Of a DNA stretch of 64,000 bases, positions 1-9,695 are shown piece after piece; the stretch's first letter is position 1, and the number at the start of each line of letters is the position of its first letter. The notes under the pieces were generated by a model. It was not told where the DNA came from. It did not search any database and saw only the letters and a program-made list of their open reading frames with translations. This stretch comes from Butyrivibrio sp. (GTDB lineage: Bacteria; Bacillota; Clostridia; Lachnospirales; Lachnospiraceae). The position numbers and the translations under genes were made by a program. The stretch is taken from positions 28,116-92,115 of the forward strand of contig JAMPDT010000001.1 in the NCBI GenBank assembly GCA_023665525.1. Direction: 5' to 3'.

Positions 1-2
1 TA

Positions 3-509
3 ATTCTCGGAGCGGGCGGAGCCTCAAGGGCGATAACCTATCTGTGCGCGGACAGGGGCGCGGATAAAATATGGCTGCTCAACCGCACGCTTTCAAGGGC
101 AAGAGAGCTTGCGGCGGAGGTCAATTCATACTTCGGAGAAAAAGTAACGCCGCTCGCGCTTGAGGATTACGTCAAAATCCCCGTCGGCAAATACCCCGTT
201 ATCCAAACGACCTCCGCAGGGCTTTATCCCCATACGGACGCGCTGCCGATAGAGGACGACGGCTTCTATGAGCTTGTGTCCGCGGGAGTTGACATTATTT
301 TCAATCCCGCGCGCACAGCCTTTATGAAAAAGTGCGAACAGCACGGCGCGCCCGCCCATAACGGGCTTAAAATGCTTCTGTATCAGGGAATCGCCGCGTT
401 TGAGCTTTGGAACGGAGTCACGGTGGAGCAGGAGCTTGCAAACGAGATTTTGGCTATGCTGGAAAGGGAGCATACCGTTATGCGCAAAAAGGAGGAAAGC
501 GGTGAATAA
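3..509 (+). CDS. aroE: Shikimate dehydrogenase, C-terminal part (truncated by window edge)
   Basis: The reading frame enters from the left edge with the Rossmann dinucleotide-binding motif ILGAGGASRA, followed by WLLNRT, the NADP-binding region of AroE. Later residues include the TTSAGLYP stretch and the C-terminal NGLKMLLYQG block typical of shikimate dehydrogenases. The enzyme reduces 3-dehydroshikimate to shikimate in aromatic amino acid synthesis. Only about 168 residues are visible; the N-terminal substrate domain lies outside. The gene overlaps the next one (shikimate kinase) by eight bases, and the third gene is dehydroquinase, so these form an aro operon. Confidence 0.93.
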   Translation: MLGAGGASRAITYLCADRGADKIWLLNRTLSRARELAAEVNSYFGEKVTPLALEDYVKIPVGKYPVIQTTSAGLYPHTDALPIEDDGFYELVSAGVDIIFNPARTAFMKKCEQHGAPAHNGLKMLLYQGIAAFELWNGVTVEQELANEILAMLEREHTVMRKKEESGE

Positions 510-1008
510 TCTGATTCTTATAGGCTTTATGGGAAGCGGTAAATCAAGCCTCGGAAGGTATATTTCGGGCAAGGGTTACAGGCTGGTCGATACGGACGGA
601 TATATAGAGGATAAGCTCGGCAGGGCGGTCAGCGATATTTTCGGCGTCGAGGGAGAGGAATATTTCCGAGAGCTTGAAACAAAGACGCTTGAGGAGCTGC
701 TTGAGGAGGGAGCCGGGGACTGCGTGATTGCGGTCGGCGGCGGACTGCCTTTACGCGAGCGCAACCGAGAGCTTATGCACAGGCTCGGAACCGTCATATA
801 TCTTCGGGCAAAGCCGTCAACGCTTGAGTTCAGGCTGTCGGGCGATAAGCGCAGACCGCTTTTGCAGGAGGGAAAGCTGCGGGAGCGCATAGACGGGCTG
901 ATGTCCGAGAGAAAGGACATCTACGAGGCGGCGGCGGATATAATAATAGACACCGACGGATTTACTTTTGAGGAAATATACGGGCAGCTTAAGGAGAGGA
1001 TTCTATGA
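502..1008 (+). CDS. aroK: Shikimate kinase
   Basis: A 168-residue P-loop kinase that phosphorylates shikimate at the 3-hydroxyl. The N-terminus carries the Walker A motif GFMGSGKSS (about residues 8-16), then DTDGYIE, the shikimate-binding DxD region, and the GGGLPL motif near residue 75. The lid arginine region RRPLL follows. The chosen start is a GTG at 502, preceded by AAGGAGG at 489-495; longer readings of the frame have no ribosome binding site and run into aroE. The stop overlaps the start of the dehydroquinase gene as ATGA, indicating translational coupling. Confidence 0.94.
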   Translation: MNNLILIGFMGSGKSSLGRYISGKGYRLVDTDGYIEDKLGRAVSDIFGVEGEEYFRELETKTLEELLEEGAGDCVIAVGGGLPLRERNRELMHRLGTVIYLRAKPSTLEFRLSGDKRRPLLQEGKLRERIDGLMSERKDIYEAAADIIIDTDGFTFEEIYGQLKERIL

Positions 1009-1442
1009 AAAAAATACTTGTCATAAACGGGCCGAATCTCAATTTTCTCGGAATCAGGGAAAAAAGCATTTACGGCAGTGAGAATTACGAGTACCTCGTA
1101 AAAATGATAGAGGATTACGGGCGCGAAAGGGGATTTGAGGCGGAATGCTTCCAAAGCAACCATGAGGGCGGCATAATCGACAGGATACAGGAGGCGTATT
1201 TTGACGGGACCGACGGGCTTGTGATCAATCCGGGGGCGTATACGCATTACAGCTACGCGATAAGGGACGCGCTCGCCTCGGTCACGACCTTTCCCAAAAT
1301 TGAGGTTCATATTTCGGACGTCAATTCAAGGGAGGAGTTCAGGCATATATCGGTGACGGAGCCCGCCTGCGACGGACAGATTGTGGGTCAGGGGTTTAAG
1401 GGCTATCTTGCGGCGATTGACAAGATAATGAATTGTATTTAA
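1005..1442 (+). CDS. aroQ: 3-dehydroquinate dehydratase, type II
   Basis: A 145-residue type II dehydroquinase, which removes water from 3-dehydroquinate. Family landmarks are INGPNLNFLG at the N-terminus, QSNHEGGIIDRIQEA, INPGAYTHYSYAIRDAL (with the catalytic histidine), and EVHISDVNSREEFR. Length is normal for the dodecameric type II enzymes. It overlaps aroK by four bases and belongs to the same operon; the proton-acceptor tyrosine is expected in the loop after LGIREKSIYG. Confidence 0.95.
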   Translation: MKKILVINGPNLNFLGIREKSIYGSENYEYLVKMIEDYGRERGFEAECFQSNHEGGIIDRIQEAYFDGTDGLVINPGAYTHYSYAIRDALASVTTFPKIEVHISDVNSREEFRHISVTEPACDGQIVGQGFKGYLAAIDKIMNCI

Positions 1443-1468
1443 GTATAAAATCAAACGGAGGCAGAATT

Positions 1469-2521
1469 ATGGATAATTTTTTAAAGGAAAAAAATCTTGA
1501 CGCAATCATTGTGTCCGACCCTTACAATATGAGGCATATCAGCGGCTTTCGCGGCGGCGAGGGCTATGTGTACGTATCGGGCAGCCGCAAGGTGATTATA
1601 ACGGATTCGAGGTACACCGAGGCGGCGGACAACGAGAAAAAAGAGGGCTTTGAGGTGATTGACAGCCGCAGGTCGGATATGGAGATACTGAAGGAGCTTG
1701 CCGCCTCCGACAAGGCGGCGAGGATAGGCTTTGAGGACTTGTTTGTGACGTGCGCGGATTACGGCTCGCTTAAGGAAAAGTGCGGCTTTGAAAATATGGT
1801 TCCGCTCGGCGACAGCCTGAACAGACGGCGCAGCGTTAAGACGGCGGAGGAGCTTGAGTATCTGAGAAAGGCGGAGGCAATAGGCGACAAGGCGTTTGAA
1901 AGCGTGCTCGGATATTTGAAGCCCGGGCTCACCGAGCTTGAGGTGGCGGCGTATTTGGAATATTCGATGAAAATGAACGGAGCGTCGGGGCTTGGATTTG
2001 AAACGATAGCCGCGTCGGGTCCCAATACGTCGATGCCCCATGCGGTTCCCGGCGGCAGAAAGCTTGAAAAGGGCGACTTTGTGACGATGGATTTCGGCTG
2101 CAACTACGAGGGCTACTGCTCGGATATGACGAGAACCGTCGTAATAGGGAAAGCAAGCGATAAGCAGAAGGAAATTTACGGAGTAGTGCTTGAGGCGCAG
2201 CTTGCGGCGATTGACGCGATTAGGGCGGGAGTTAAGGGCTGCGACATTCACAATATCGCGGCTGACATTATCGCGAAGGCGGGCTACGGAGAGTATTTTG
2301 GACACGGACTGGGACACAGCGTGGGGCTTTACATACACGAGGTCCCGATGTTTTCTCCGAGAGAAAAGGAAGCCATACCCGAGGGAGCGGTGCTGACGGT
2401 CGAGCCGGGCATATATGTTCCGGGCCTGGGCGGAGTAAGGATCGAGGACATGGGAGCGGTGACAAAGGACGGCTATGACAATTTTACGCACTCTCCCAAA
2501 GAATTAATTGAAATTTTTTAA
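1469..2521 (+). CDS. M24 family metallopeptidase (Xaa-Pro aminopeptidase-like)
   Basis: A 350-residue creatinase/prolidase-fold peptidase expected to cleave N-terminal residues before proline in cytosolic peptides. The N-terminal domain (about 1-120) is the creatinase-type domain; the C-terminal pita-bread domain holds the five metal ligands: D in MDFGCN, D in SDMTRT, H in GHGLGHSVG, E in TVEPGIY and E in RIEDMG. The ATG at 1469 is preferred over an upstream frame extension because ACGGAGGC lies 7-13 bases upstream. It follows aroQ closely. Short Firmicutes members are usually called PepQ or YqhT; I cannot separate these by sequence here. Confidence 0.9.
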   Translation: MDNFLKEKNLDAIIVSDPYNMRHISGFRGGEGYVYVSGSRKVIITDSRYTEAADNEKKEGFEVIDSRRSDMEILKELAASDKAARIGFEDLFVTCADYGSLKEKCGFENMVPLGDSLNRRRSVKTAEELEYLRKAEAIGDKAFESVLGYLKPGLTELEVAAYLEYSMKMNGASGLGFETIAASGPNTSMPHAVPGGRKLEKGDFVTMDFGCNYEGYCSDMTRTVVIGKASDKQKEIYGVVLEAQLAAIDAIRAGVKGCDIHNIAADIIAKAGYGEYFGHGLGHSVGLYIHEVPMFSPREKEAIPEGAVLTVEPGIYVPGLGGVRIEDMGAVTKDGYDNFTHSPKELIEIF

Positions 2522-2596
2522 AGGATTTTGGAAATAAACGCAGAATAATAAGGTAAGACGGTACTGTAATCGCCCGACGCAAAAAGGAGGAGGGCA

Positions 2597-3604
2597 ATGA
2601 ATCTCAGGGAAACACAGGAAATATGGGAAAAAGAGCATCTTGCTCCCGTCGCGGCGTTAAGCGCCGAATCCGCGGGCAGGGATACGCCCGAGGAGGAATG
2701 CGATATAAGGACGGTTTACCAGCGCGACAGGGACAGGCTTCTGCACTGCAAATCCTTCAGAAGGCTTAAGCATAAGACGCAGGTATTTCTCGCGCCCGAG
2801 GGCGACCATTACCGCACGAGGCTTACCCACACGCTTGAGGTTTCGCAGATAGGGAGGACCATTGCAAGGGCGCTGCGTCTCAACGAGGATTTGACGGAGG
2901 CGATAGCCCTTGGGCACGATATAGGCCACACTCCGTTCGGACACGCGGGAGAAAGAATTCTGAACGAGATATGTCCGTTCGGCTTCAGGCATTACGAGCA
3001 GAGCATAAGGGTGGTGGAATTTCTCGAGAAGGACGGCAGGGGCTTGAACCTTACAAGGGAGGTCAGGGACGGCATAGCCAATCACAGGACCTCGGGGAAC
3101 CCGTCCACCTTGGAGGGAAAGGTGATCCGCCTCTCCGACAAAATAGCCTATATCAACCATGACATAGACGACGCGATAAGGGGGCGCATTCTTTCCGAGG
3201 AAAGCATTCCGAGGGAATACACGGAGGTTTTGGGAAACTCCACCAAGGAGCGCTTAAACACCTTGATTCACGACATCATAAACGAGAGCATGGGAAAAGC
3301 CGACATATGTATGTCAAGGGACGTTGCCGAGGCGATGACGGGCTTAAGGCAGTATATGTTCAAAAGCGTCTACACCAATCCGCTTGCCAAGAGCGAGGAG
3401 GTAAAGGCGGTGAAGATGCTCAGGGAGATGTATTATTATTTCAACGAGAATCTCGGGGAGATTCCCGAGAGCTTCCGCAGGCTTGAGGCGGAGCACGGCG
3501 AGTCAAACGAGCGTATGGTATGCGATTACATAGCGGGAATGAGCGACCAGTATGCGGTTAATATTTTCAAAAGGATATATATTCCCGTATCGTGGAAAAA
3601 TTAA
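2597..3604 (+). CDS. dGTP triphosphohydrolase-like HD domain protein
   Basis: A 335-residue HD-domain protein of the Dgt family, which hydrolyses dNTPs (typically dGTP) to nucleosides and triphosphate. Visible motifs are FRRLKHKTQVF, RTRLTHTLEVSQ with the first histidine, LGHDIGHTPFGHAGE carrying the HD pair, and SDKIAYINHDIDD near the C-terminal half. The start follows AAAAAGGAGGAGGG. It sits directly upstream of dnaG, the usual neighbourhood in Clostridia (dgt-dnaG-sigA), consistent with a replication link. Confidence 0.92.
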   Translation: MNLRETQEIWEKEHLAPVAALSAESAGRDTPEEECDIRTVYQRDRDRLLHCKSFRRLKHKTQVFLAPEGDHYRTRLTHTLEVSQIGRTIARALRLNEDLTEAIALGHDIGHTPFGHAGERILNEICPFGFRHYEQSIRVVEFLEKDGRGLNLTREVRDGIANHRTSGNPSTLEGKVIRLSDKIAYINHDIDDAIRGRILSEESIPREYTEVLGNSTKERLNTLIHDIINESMGKADICMSRDVAEAMTGLRQYMFKSVYTNPLAKSEEVKAVKMLREMYYYFNENLGEIPESFRRLEAEHGESNERMVCDYIAGMSDQYAVNIFKRIYIPVSWKN

Positions 3605-3690
3605 ACGAAGCCCTGCGCCGCCGATAAGGGCGGCTGCGGTTCGCGCCGACGGCGCGGCGCGGCTTTCTGCGGGAATGTTAGGAGGATTTT

Positions 3691-5445
3691 TTGTATTTTT
3701 CCGATGATATAATTGAAGAGGTTCGTTCGCGCAGCGATATTGTGGACGTGATTTCCTCTTACGTCAAGCTTCAAAAGAAGGGAGCCTCGTATTTCGGGCT
3801 GTGTCCCTTCCATAACGAGAAATCGCCGTCGTTTTCGGTGTCGGGAAGCAAGCAGATGTTTTACTGCTTCGGCTGCGGCGAGGGCGGCAACGTGTTTTCC
3901 TTTCTTATGAAGTATGAGAGCATGACCTTCGGCGAGGCGCTCAAAAGCCTTGCGGACAGGGCGGGAGTAGCGCTGCCCGAGGCGTCTCTCAATCCCGAGG
4001 AGAAGCGCAGGGCGGATCTGAAAAGCAGCGTGCTCGAAATCAACAGGGAGGCGGCGCTTTATTACCACAGGCTGCTCTCGGCGGAGGACGGAAACGCGGC
4101 GCGCGCTTATTTTGCCAAAAGAGAGCTTGAGAATCGGACGGTCACGGCATTCGGGCTGGGCGTGTCGGGAATGCGGAGCGATTCCCTTTACAGGTATTTA
4201 AAAAACAAGGGCTTTCAGGATTTTTTGCTTAAGGAAACGGGGCTTTTTATATACGACGAGAGGGGAGTGCGCGACAGGTTCCGCAACCGCGTGATGTTCC
4301 CGATACTCAATACGGGTAATAAGGTTATAGGCTTCGGGGGGCGCGTTATGGGCGACGGGCAGCCGAAGTACCTGAATTCGCCCGAAACGGCGGTCTTTGA
4401 CAAGGGGCGCAATCTTTACGGGCTTAACGCCGCCAAAAACTCGCGCAAGGGCAATATGATTATATGCGAGGGCTATATGGACGTTATTTCCATGCATCAG
4501 GCGGGCTTCAATCAGGCTGTGGCGTCCTTGGGAACGGCGCTGACGGCAGGACAGGCTATGCTTATCAAGCGATATGTCAAGGACGTGCTGATATGCTATG
4601 ACAGCGACGGAGCGGGAGTTAAGGCGGCTCTGCGTGCCATAGGTATTTTCAGGGAGGCGGGGCTTCGCACAAAGGTAATCAATATGCAGCCGCATAAGGA
4701 TGCGGACGAGTTTATAAAGGCGGAGGGGGAGGAAGCCTTTCGGGAAAGGATTGACAACGCCGAAAACAGCTTTTTGTTTGAGGTGAGAATGTCGGAGAGG
4801 GAATTTGATCTGAACGACCCCGACGGCAAAACGGCGTTTTTGAACGCGGCGGCGCAAAGGCTTTCGCAGTTCTCCGAGGAGATAGAAAGGAGCAATTACA
4901 TAGACGCTGTGGCGGCGAAATATTTTGTAAGCCCCGACAGCCTTAAAAAGCTTGTGGCAAGGTACGCCGCTTCGGGACAGACAAGACGGGCGGAGCCCAA
5001 GGAGCCAAAGCATGTGGACAAGATAAGGGACGACGGGATCCGCAAATCGCAGAGAATGCTTCTGACATGGATATGCGACAGTCCGTCCGTGTATCCGCCG
5101 GTGAGAAAGTATATCGCGCCCGAGGATTTTACGGAGCCGATATACCAAAGGGTGGCGCGCATTATGTTTGAGCAGCTTGAAGAAAACCGCTTCAATCCGG
5201 CGGCAATAATGAATAATTTTGAGGACGGCGACGAGCAGAGGGAGGTCGCGGCGGTGCTGAACACCAATGTGCTCGACGGCTCCGCCAAATCCGAGGAGCG
5301 CGAGAAGGCGCTTAACGAGGCGGTGCTAATCATCAAAAAGCACAGTCTTGACGAAAGAAGCAGGAACGCGGCGGGGCTTGAGGAGCTTCAGCAAATCATC
5401 GCGGAGCAGGCGCAGCTTAAGAATCTGCATATTTCACTAAATTGA
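3691..5445 (+). CDS. dnaG: DNA primase
   Basis: A 584-residue primase that makes RNA primers at the replication fork. The N-terminal zinc ribbon is seen as CPFHNEKSPSF...FYCFGCGEGGN (about residues 33-58). The TOPRIM core shows IICEGYMDVI (catalytic glutamate) and ICYDSDGAG (metal-binding DxD). A C-terminal DnaB-binding helicase-interaction region follows after about residue 440. The start is a TTG at 3691 preceded by TAGGAGGA, so initiation is from a non-ATG codon. It is 27 bases upstream of the sigma factor gene. Confidence 0.95.
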   Translation: MYFSDDIIEEVRSRSDIVDVISSYVKLQKKGASYFGLCPFHNEKSPSFSVSGSKQMFYCFGCGEGGNVFSFLMKYESMTFGEALKSLADRAGVALPEASLNPEEKRRADLKSSVLEINREAALYYHRLLSAEDGNAARAYFAKRELENRTVTAFGLGVSGMRSDSLYRYLKNKGFQDFLLKETGLFIYDERGVRDRFRNRVMFPILNTGNKVIGFGGRVMGDGQPKYLNSPETAVFDKGRNLYGLNAAKNSRKGNMIICEGYMDVISMHQAGFNQAVASLGTALTAGQAMLIKRYVKDVLICYDSDGAGVKAALRAIGIFREAGLRTKVINMQPHKDADEFIKAEGEEAFRERIDNAENSFLFEVRMSEREFDLNDPDGKTAFLNAAAQRLSQFSEEIERSNYIDAVAAKYFVSPDSLKKLVARYAASGQTRRAEPKEPKHVDKIRDDGIRKSQRMLLTWICDSPSVYPPVRKYIAPEDFTEPIYQRVARIMFEQLEENRFNPAAIMNNFEDGDEQREVAAVLNTNVLDGSAKSEEREKALNEAVLIIKKHSLDERSRNAAGLEELQQIIAEQAQLKNLHISLN

Positions 5446-5478
5446 GGATAGAATAAAATTAACTATGGAAGGATGGAC

Positions 5479-6594
5479 ATGTTTATGGAAGAAAACATGG
5501 AAAAATTCAACGAGAGGCTTAAGGAGCTTTTGACGCTTGCCAAGAAAAAGAAGAACGTCCTCGAATATCAGGAAATAACGGATCTGTTTTCGGATATGGA
5601 GCTTGACCCCGACAAAATGGACAAGATTTTCGAGTTTCTTGAGGCGAACAATATAGACACCTTGAAAACGCTGGGAAGCGACGAGGAAGAGCCCGCCGAG
5701 GATATGATTCTCGACGACGAGGATATTGACGTTGAAAACATAGACCTGTCCGTTCCCGACGGCGTGAGCATAGAGGACCCCGTGAGAATGTATCTCAAGG
5801 AAATAGGCAAGGTCCCGCTGCTTTCCGCCGAGGAGGAAATAGAGCTTGCCAAAAGAATGGAGCTTGGCGACGAGAATGCGAAAAAGCGCCTTGCCGAAGC
5901 CAATCTGCGTCTTGTTGTCAGCATTGCCAAAAGATATGTCGGAAGGGGAATGCTTTTCCTTGACCTGATACAGGAGGGAAATCTGGGACTTATAAAGGCG
6001 GTGGAAAAATTCGATTACAGAAAGGGCTACAAATTCTCGACCTATGCCACTTGGTGGATCCGTCAGGCAATAACGAGGGCTATCGCGGATCAGGCAAGAA
6101 CGATAAGGATCCCCGTCCATATGGTCGAAACCATAAACAAGCTTATCCGCGTGTCGCGCCAGCTCTTGCAGGAGCTTGGACGGGAGCCTACGCCGCAGGA
6201 GATTGCCGAGGAGATGGATATGCCCGTGGAAAGAGTTCGGGAAATACTCAAGATTTCACAGGAGCCGGTGTCGCTTGAAACGCCGATCGGCGAGGAGGAG
6301 GACAGCCATCTCGGCGATTTCATACAGGACGACAATGTGCCCGTGCCCGCAGAGGCGGCGGCGTTCACGCTCCTTAAGGAGCAGCTTGACGAGGTGCTTT
6401 CAACGCTTACGGACAGGGAGCAGAAGGTGCTTAAGCTGCGCTTCGGTCTGGACGACGGCAGGGCAAGAACGCTCGAGGAGGTCGGCAAGGAGTTTAATGT
6501 GACGAGGGAGCGTATCAGGCAGATTGAGGCGAAGGCGCTAAGAAAGCTCCGCCACCCGAGCAGGAGCCGCAAATTAAAGGATTATCTTGAATAA
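5479..6594 (+). CDS. sigA: RNA polymerase primary sigma factor (sigma-A/sigma-70)
   Basis: About 371 residues. Region 1.1 is present at the N-terminus with an acidic stretch; region 1.2 begins at [16 protein letters not shown]; region 2 has the [20 protein letters not shown] signature; region 3 covers the [13 protein letters not shown] block; region 4.2 ends with [25 protein letters not shown]. It directs the housekeeping polymerase to -35/-10 promoters such as those annotated here. Three ATGs lie close together (5473, 5479, 5485). GGAAGG at 5467-5472 gives best spacing to 5479. The stop shares a base with the trmK start. Confidence 0.96.
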   Translation: MFMEENMEKFNERLKELLTLAKKKKNVLEYQEITDLFSDMELDPDKMDKIFEFLEANNIDTLKTLGSDEEEPAEDMILDDEDIDVENIDLSVPDGVSIEDPVRMYLKEIGKVPLLSAEEEIELAKRMELGDENAKKRLAEANLRLVVSIAKRYVGRGMLFLDLIQEGNLGLIKAVEKFDYRKGYKFSTYATWWIRQAITRAIADQARTIRIPVHMVETINKLIRVSRQLLQELGREPTPQEIAEEMDMPVERVREILKISQEPVSLETPIGEEEDSHLGDFIQDDNVPVPAEAAAFTLLKEQLDEVLSTLTDREQKVLKLRFGLDDGRARTLEEVGKEFNVTRERIRQIEAKALRKLRHPSRSRKLKDYLE

Positions 6595-7295
6595 TGAAGC
6601 TCAAATTATCCAAAAGACTTTCTGCGGTTGCAGATATGATTACCAAAGGCAGCGGCGTGGCTGACATCGGAACAGACCACGGGTACATACCGATATATCT
6701 TGTGCAAAACGGACTTTGCCGATACGCGGTGGCGACGGATATAAACGAGGGACCGCTTGAGCGCGCCCGCGGGAATATCCGCCGCTTCGGAGTTGAGGAT
6801 ATGGTAAGCACAAGGCTTTGCGACGGGCTTTTGGGTCTTGAGGCGGGAGAAACGGACACGATTGTTATCGCGGGAATGGGAGGTCTTTTGATAACGCGCA
6901 TTCTTGAGAGCGCGCCCGATAGGGCGCACGCGGCAAAGGAGCTTATTCTTTCCCCGCATTCGGACGCGGACGCCCTCAGAGCCTTTCTCGCCCGCAATTT
7001 CTTTGTTATTGCCGACGAGAGCATGGTGAAGGAGGACGGCAAATTTTATTTTATTATCAGAGCCGTAAACGGGAGCGCGCCTGTTTGCGAGGGGGCTGCG
7101 CTGTATTACGGTCTTCCTCTGCTTAAGAGGCGCGACGCGGTGCTTAGGGAATATCTCGAGCGCGAGCTGTCGCTTCGGGAAAAAATAATTGGAAATCTTC
7201 AAAGCAATTCGGAGGACAAAAACGGTCGGATTGCACAGTTGGAGGCTGAAATTACAATAATTAAAGAAGGATTTAATTTTTATGAAGGCTGTTGA
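6594..7295 (+). CDS. trmK: tRNA (adenine-22-N1)-methyltransferase
   Basis: A 233-residue SAM-dependent methyltransferase of the TrmK/YqfN family, which methylates A22 in the D-loop of tRNAs. Motif I is VADIGTDHGYIPIYL, motif II ATDINEGPL, and the catalytic-site loop is IVIAGMGGLL. A C-terminal coiled-coil extension (about residues 190-230) is typical. The gene overlaps sigA by one base and the next gene by 14 bases, the standard Firmicutes order sigA-trmK-nif3. Confidence 0.92.
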   Translation: MKLKLSKRLSAVADMITKGSGVADIGTDHGYIPIYLVQNGLCRYAVATDINEGPLERARGNIRRFGVEDMVSTRLCDGLLGLEAGETDTIVIAGMGGLLITRILESAPDRAHAAKELILSPHSDADALRAFLARNFFVIADESMVKEDGKFYFIIRAVNGSAPVCEGAALYYGLPLLKRRDAVLREYLERELSLREKIIGNLQSNSEDKNGRIAQLEAEITIIKEGFNFYEGC

Positions 7296-8052
7296 AATAG
7301 CGGAACTGCTTGAAAAATTCAGTCCCTCCGAGTATGCCTGCGAATGGGACAACCCGGGCATGAACGTGGGAAGGGACGAAAACGAGGTGAAGAAGCTTCT
7401 CGTCTGCCTTGACATTGACGACGCGGCGGTGGAGTACGCCCTCAAAAACGGCGCGGATATGATCGTAGCCCACCACCCCTTGATTTTTCACGGGCTGAAA
7501 AAAATAAACGGCGAAAGCCCTGTGTCAAGGAGGATTCTGACGCTTGCCGAAAACCGTGTGAACGCCTTTTGTATGCATACGAATTTTGACTGCACCCATA
7601 TGGCGGCGGAGGCGGCGAGGCGGCTTGGGCTTAAAACGGAGAGCGTGCTCGAGGAGGTGCGCGGCGGCAAGGGAATAGGGGCTGTCGGAACGCTTGAACG
7701 CGCCGTAAGCGCGGCGGAGCTTGCGGGGCTTGTCAAGGAACGCTTCGGGTTGGAGCATATCGTTATGTACGGTAATCCCGAGGCGGCGGTGGAGCGCGCG
7801 GTGATTGTTCCCGGCTCGGGCAAGGACGAAATTGATTTGGCAGTTTCGGCGGGCGCGCAGGCGCTTGTGACGGGCGACATTACATACCATTACGGCACGG
7901 ACGCCGCGGCGAGAAATATTGTGATAATAGATGCGGGGCATTACGGACTGGAGCATATATTTACGGATATAACCGCGGATTATCTTGAACGGCGCGCCGA
8001 TAATGTCGGGATAATGAGAATGCCGTTTAATAATCCGCAAAAATATTTTTAG
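7282..8052 (+). CDS. Nif3-like dinuclear metal centre protein
   Basis: A 256-residue Nif3/YqfO-family protein. It has the N-terminal EWDNPGMNVG motif, VAHHPLIFHGLKKI with metal-binding histidines, MHTNFDC, and the C-terminal DAGHYGLEH motif. This is the short form, lacking the PII-like insert found in longer Bacillus relatives. In many Firmicutes the gene follows trmK, and a role as GTP cyclohydrolase-like or tRNA-related hydrolase has been proposed for the family, but function is unsettled. Start ATG at 7282 follows GAAGGA. Confidence 0.88.
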   Translation: MKAVEIAELLEKFSPSEYACEWDNPGMNVGRDENEVKKLLVCLDIDDAAVEYALKNGADMIVAHHPLIFHGLKKINGESPVSRRILTLAENRVNAFCMHTNFDCTHMAAEAARRLGLKTESVLEEVRGGKGIGAVGTLERAVSAAELAGLVKERFGLEHIVMYGNPEAAVERAVIVPGSGKDEIDLAVSAGAQALVTGDITYHYGTDAAARNIVIIDAGHYGLEHIFTDITADYLERRADNVGIMRMPFNNPQKYF

Positions 8053-8064
8053 CGAGGTGTGCTT

Positions 8065-9684
8065 GTGGAGAAGAAAATTTTACTTAAGGAACTGGCTGAC
8101 GAAAGGCAGAGCGAGTACCGCGGCAGGATTATTCTTGCGAAGGTGGACGGAAAGCTTTCCGAGCTTACGAACGCGGTCGGCGCGGACAGCAGAATAGAAT
8201 TTATAACGACGGCGCAGAACGACGGCGCGCTGACCTACAAAAGAAGCGCGACCTTGATTATGCTTAAGGCAATTTACGACGTTGTCCCGCGTCAGAAAAT
8301 AGATAAGGTTAAGGCGGAGTTTTCGCTGAGCAAGGGATATTACTGTACGATAAAGGGCGACGTGAGCGTTACCGAGGAGCTTCTTTTGTCCGTCAAAAAA
8401 AGAATGAGGGAGCTTGTGGAGGCGGATATTCCGATTGTCAAAAAAAGCCTTAAGACGGGCGAGGCGGTTGAGAATTTCAGAAAGCACGGAATGTACGACA
8501 AGGAAAAGCTTTTTTCATACAGAAGAAGCTCGCTTGTAAACGTGTACAGCCTCGACGGTTTTGAGGATTATTATTACGGCTATATGGCGCCCTCGACGGG
8601 ATATATAGAATATTTCGATTTGTATAAGTATGACGAGGGCTTTGTCATACAGTTCCCGACCACCGAGGCGCCCGAGCTTGTTCCCGAATTTGCGCCTCAG
8701 AAAAAGCTGTTCGGCGTTTTGAAGGAATCCTCGGAATGGAGCGAAATGCTTCAAGTCGAGACCGTGGGCGATCTGAACGAGGTTATCGCGCACGGTAAGA
8801 TTAACGAGCTTATTCTCGTTCAGGAGGCGCTTCAGGAGAAAAAGCTCGCGGACATCGCCGCCTCGATCGCGGCGGACCGCTCGCGGAAATTTATCATGAT
8901 TGCGGGTCCCTCCTCCTCGGGCAAAACCACGACCTCGTACAGGCTGGCAATCCAGCTTCGCGCGCACGGAATGGCGCCGCACCAGATTTCCCTGGACAAT
9001 TATTTTGTAAACAGGGAGGATACGCCGCTCGACGCAAACGGCAATTATAATTTCGAGTGCCTTGAGGCGCTTGACGTGGAGCAGTTCAACAAGGATATGA
9101 CCGCTCTTTTAAACGGCAAAAGCGTGGAAATTCCCTCGTTTAATTTTAAGATTGGCAAAAGAGAGTACAACGGCGAGGTAAAAAGACTGGGACCCAACGA
9201 CGTGCTTGTCATAGAGGGAATACACGGGCTTAACGAGAAGCTCTCGTATTCGCTTCCGAAGGAGAGCCGCTTCAAAATATATTTAAGCGCGCTCACGCAG
9301 TTAAACATCGACGAGCACAACAGGATCCCGACCACGGACGGAAGGCTTTTGCGCAGAATGGTGCGCGACGCGAGGACGCGGGGCACGATAGCGCGGAAAA
9401 CCATAGCCATGTGGAGCTCGGTAAGGCGCGGCGAGGAGGAGAATATTTTCCCGTTTCAGGAGGAGGCGGACGTTATGTTCAACTCGGCGCTGATTTACGA
9501 GCTTGCCGTGCTCAAGCAGTATGCCGAGCCGCTGCTTTTCGGGATAACGCCCGAGCATGAGGAGTACGCCGAGGCAAAGCGCCTGCTCAAGTTCCTGGAT
9601 TATTTTCTGGGCGTGGGCGCGGAGAATATTCCGATCAATTCGATCGCGAGGGAGTTTGTGGGCGGAAGCTGCTTTAACGTTTGA
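8065..9684 (+). CDS. Nucleoside kinase (uridine kinase-like with N-terminal ThrRS-like region)
   Basis: About 539 residues. The N-terminal third resembles the TGS/SAD part of threonyl-tRNA synthetase (ILAKVDGKLSEL..., later FRKHGMYDKEKLF). The C-terminal half is a uridine-kinase/phosphoribulokinase P-loop domain with IAGPSSSGKTTTS near residue 280 and VIEGIHGLNEKL. This two-part architecture is common in Clostridia and spirochaetes and annotated as nucleoside kinase; the substrate is not proven. Two in-frame GTG codons exist (8059 and 8065); GAGG at 8054-8057 favours 8065. It ends 11 bases before the convergent yprB-like gene. Confidence 0.85.
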   Translation: MEKKILLKELADERQSEYRGRIILAKVDGKLSELTNAVGADSRIEFITTAQNDGALTYKRSATLIMLKAIYDVVPRQKIDKVKAEFSLSKGYYCTIKGDVSVTEELLLSVKKRMRELVEADIPIVKKSLKTGEAVENFRKHGMYDKEKLFSYRRSSLVNVYSLDGFEDYYYGYMAPSTGYIEYFDLYKYDEGFVIQFPTTEAPELVPEFAPQKKLFGVLKESSEWSEMLQVETVGDLNEVIAHGKINELILVQEALQEKKLADIAASIAADRSRKFIMIAGPSSSGKTTTSYRLAIQLRAHGMAPHQISLDNYFVNREDTPLDANGNYNFECLEALDVEQFNKDMTALLNGKSVEIPSFNFKIGKREYNGEVKRLGPNDVLVIEGIHGLNEKLSYSLPKESRFKIYLSALTQLNIDEHNRIPTTDGRLLRRMVRDARTRGTIARKTIAMWSSVRRGEEENIFPFQEEADVMFNSALIYELAVLKQYAEPLLFGITPEHEEYAEAKRLLKFLDYFLGVGAENIPINSIAREFVGGSCFNV

Positions 9685-9695
9685 CGCGCAGAGCT

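Noticed and set aside
1481-2491. Long minus-strand frame of 336 residues opposite the M24 peptidase
   Set aside because: It is a shadow produced by the codon bias of the real gene; it has no ribosome binding site and its composition is basic and unlike a protein. Similar antisense frames at 4198-5148, 17187-18305, 42561-43574 and 55405-56346 were dropped for the same reason.
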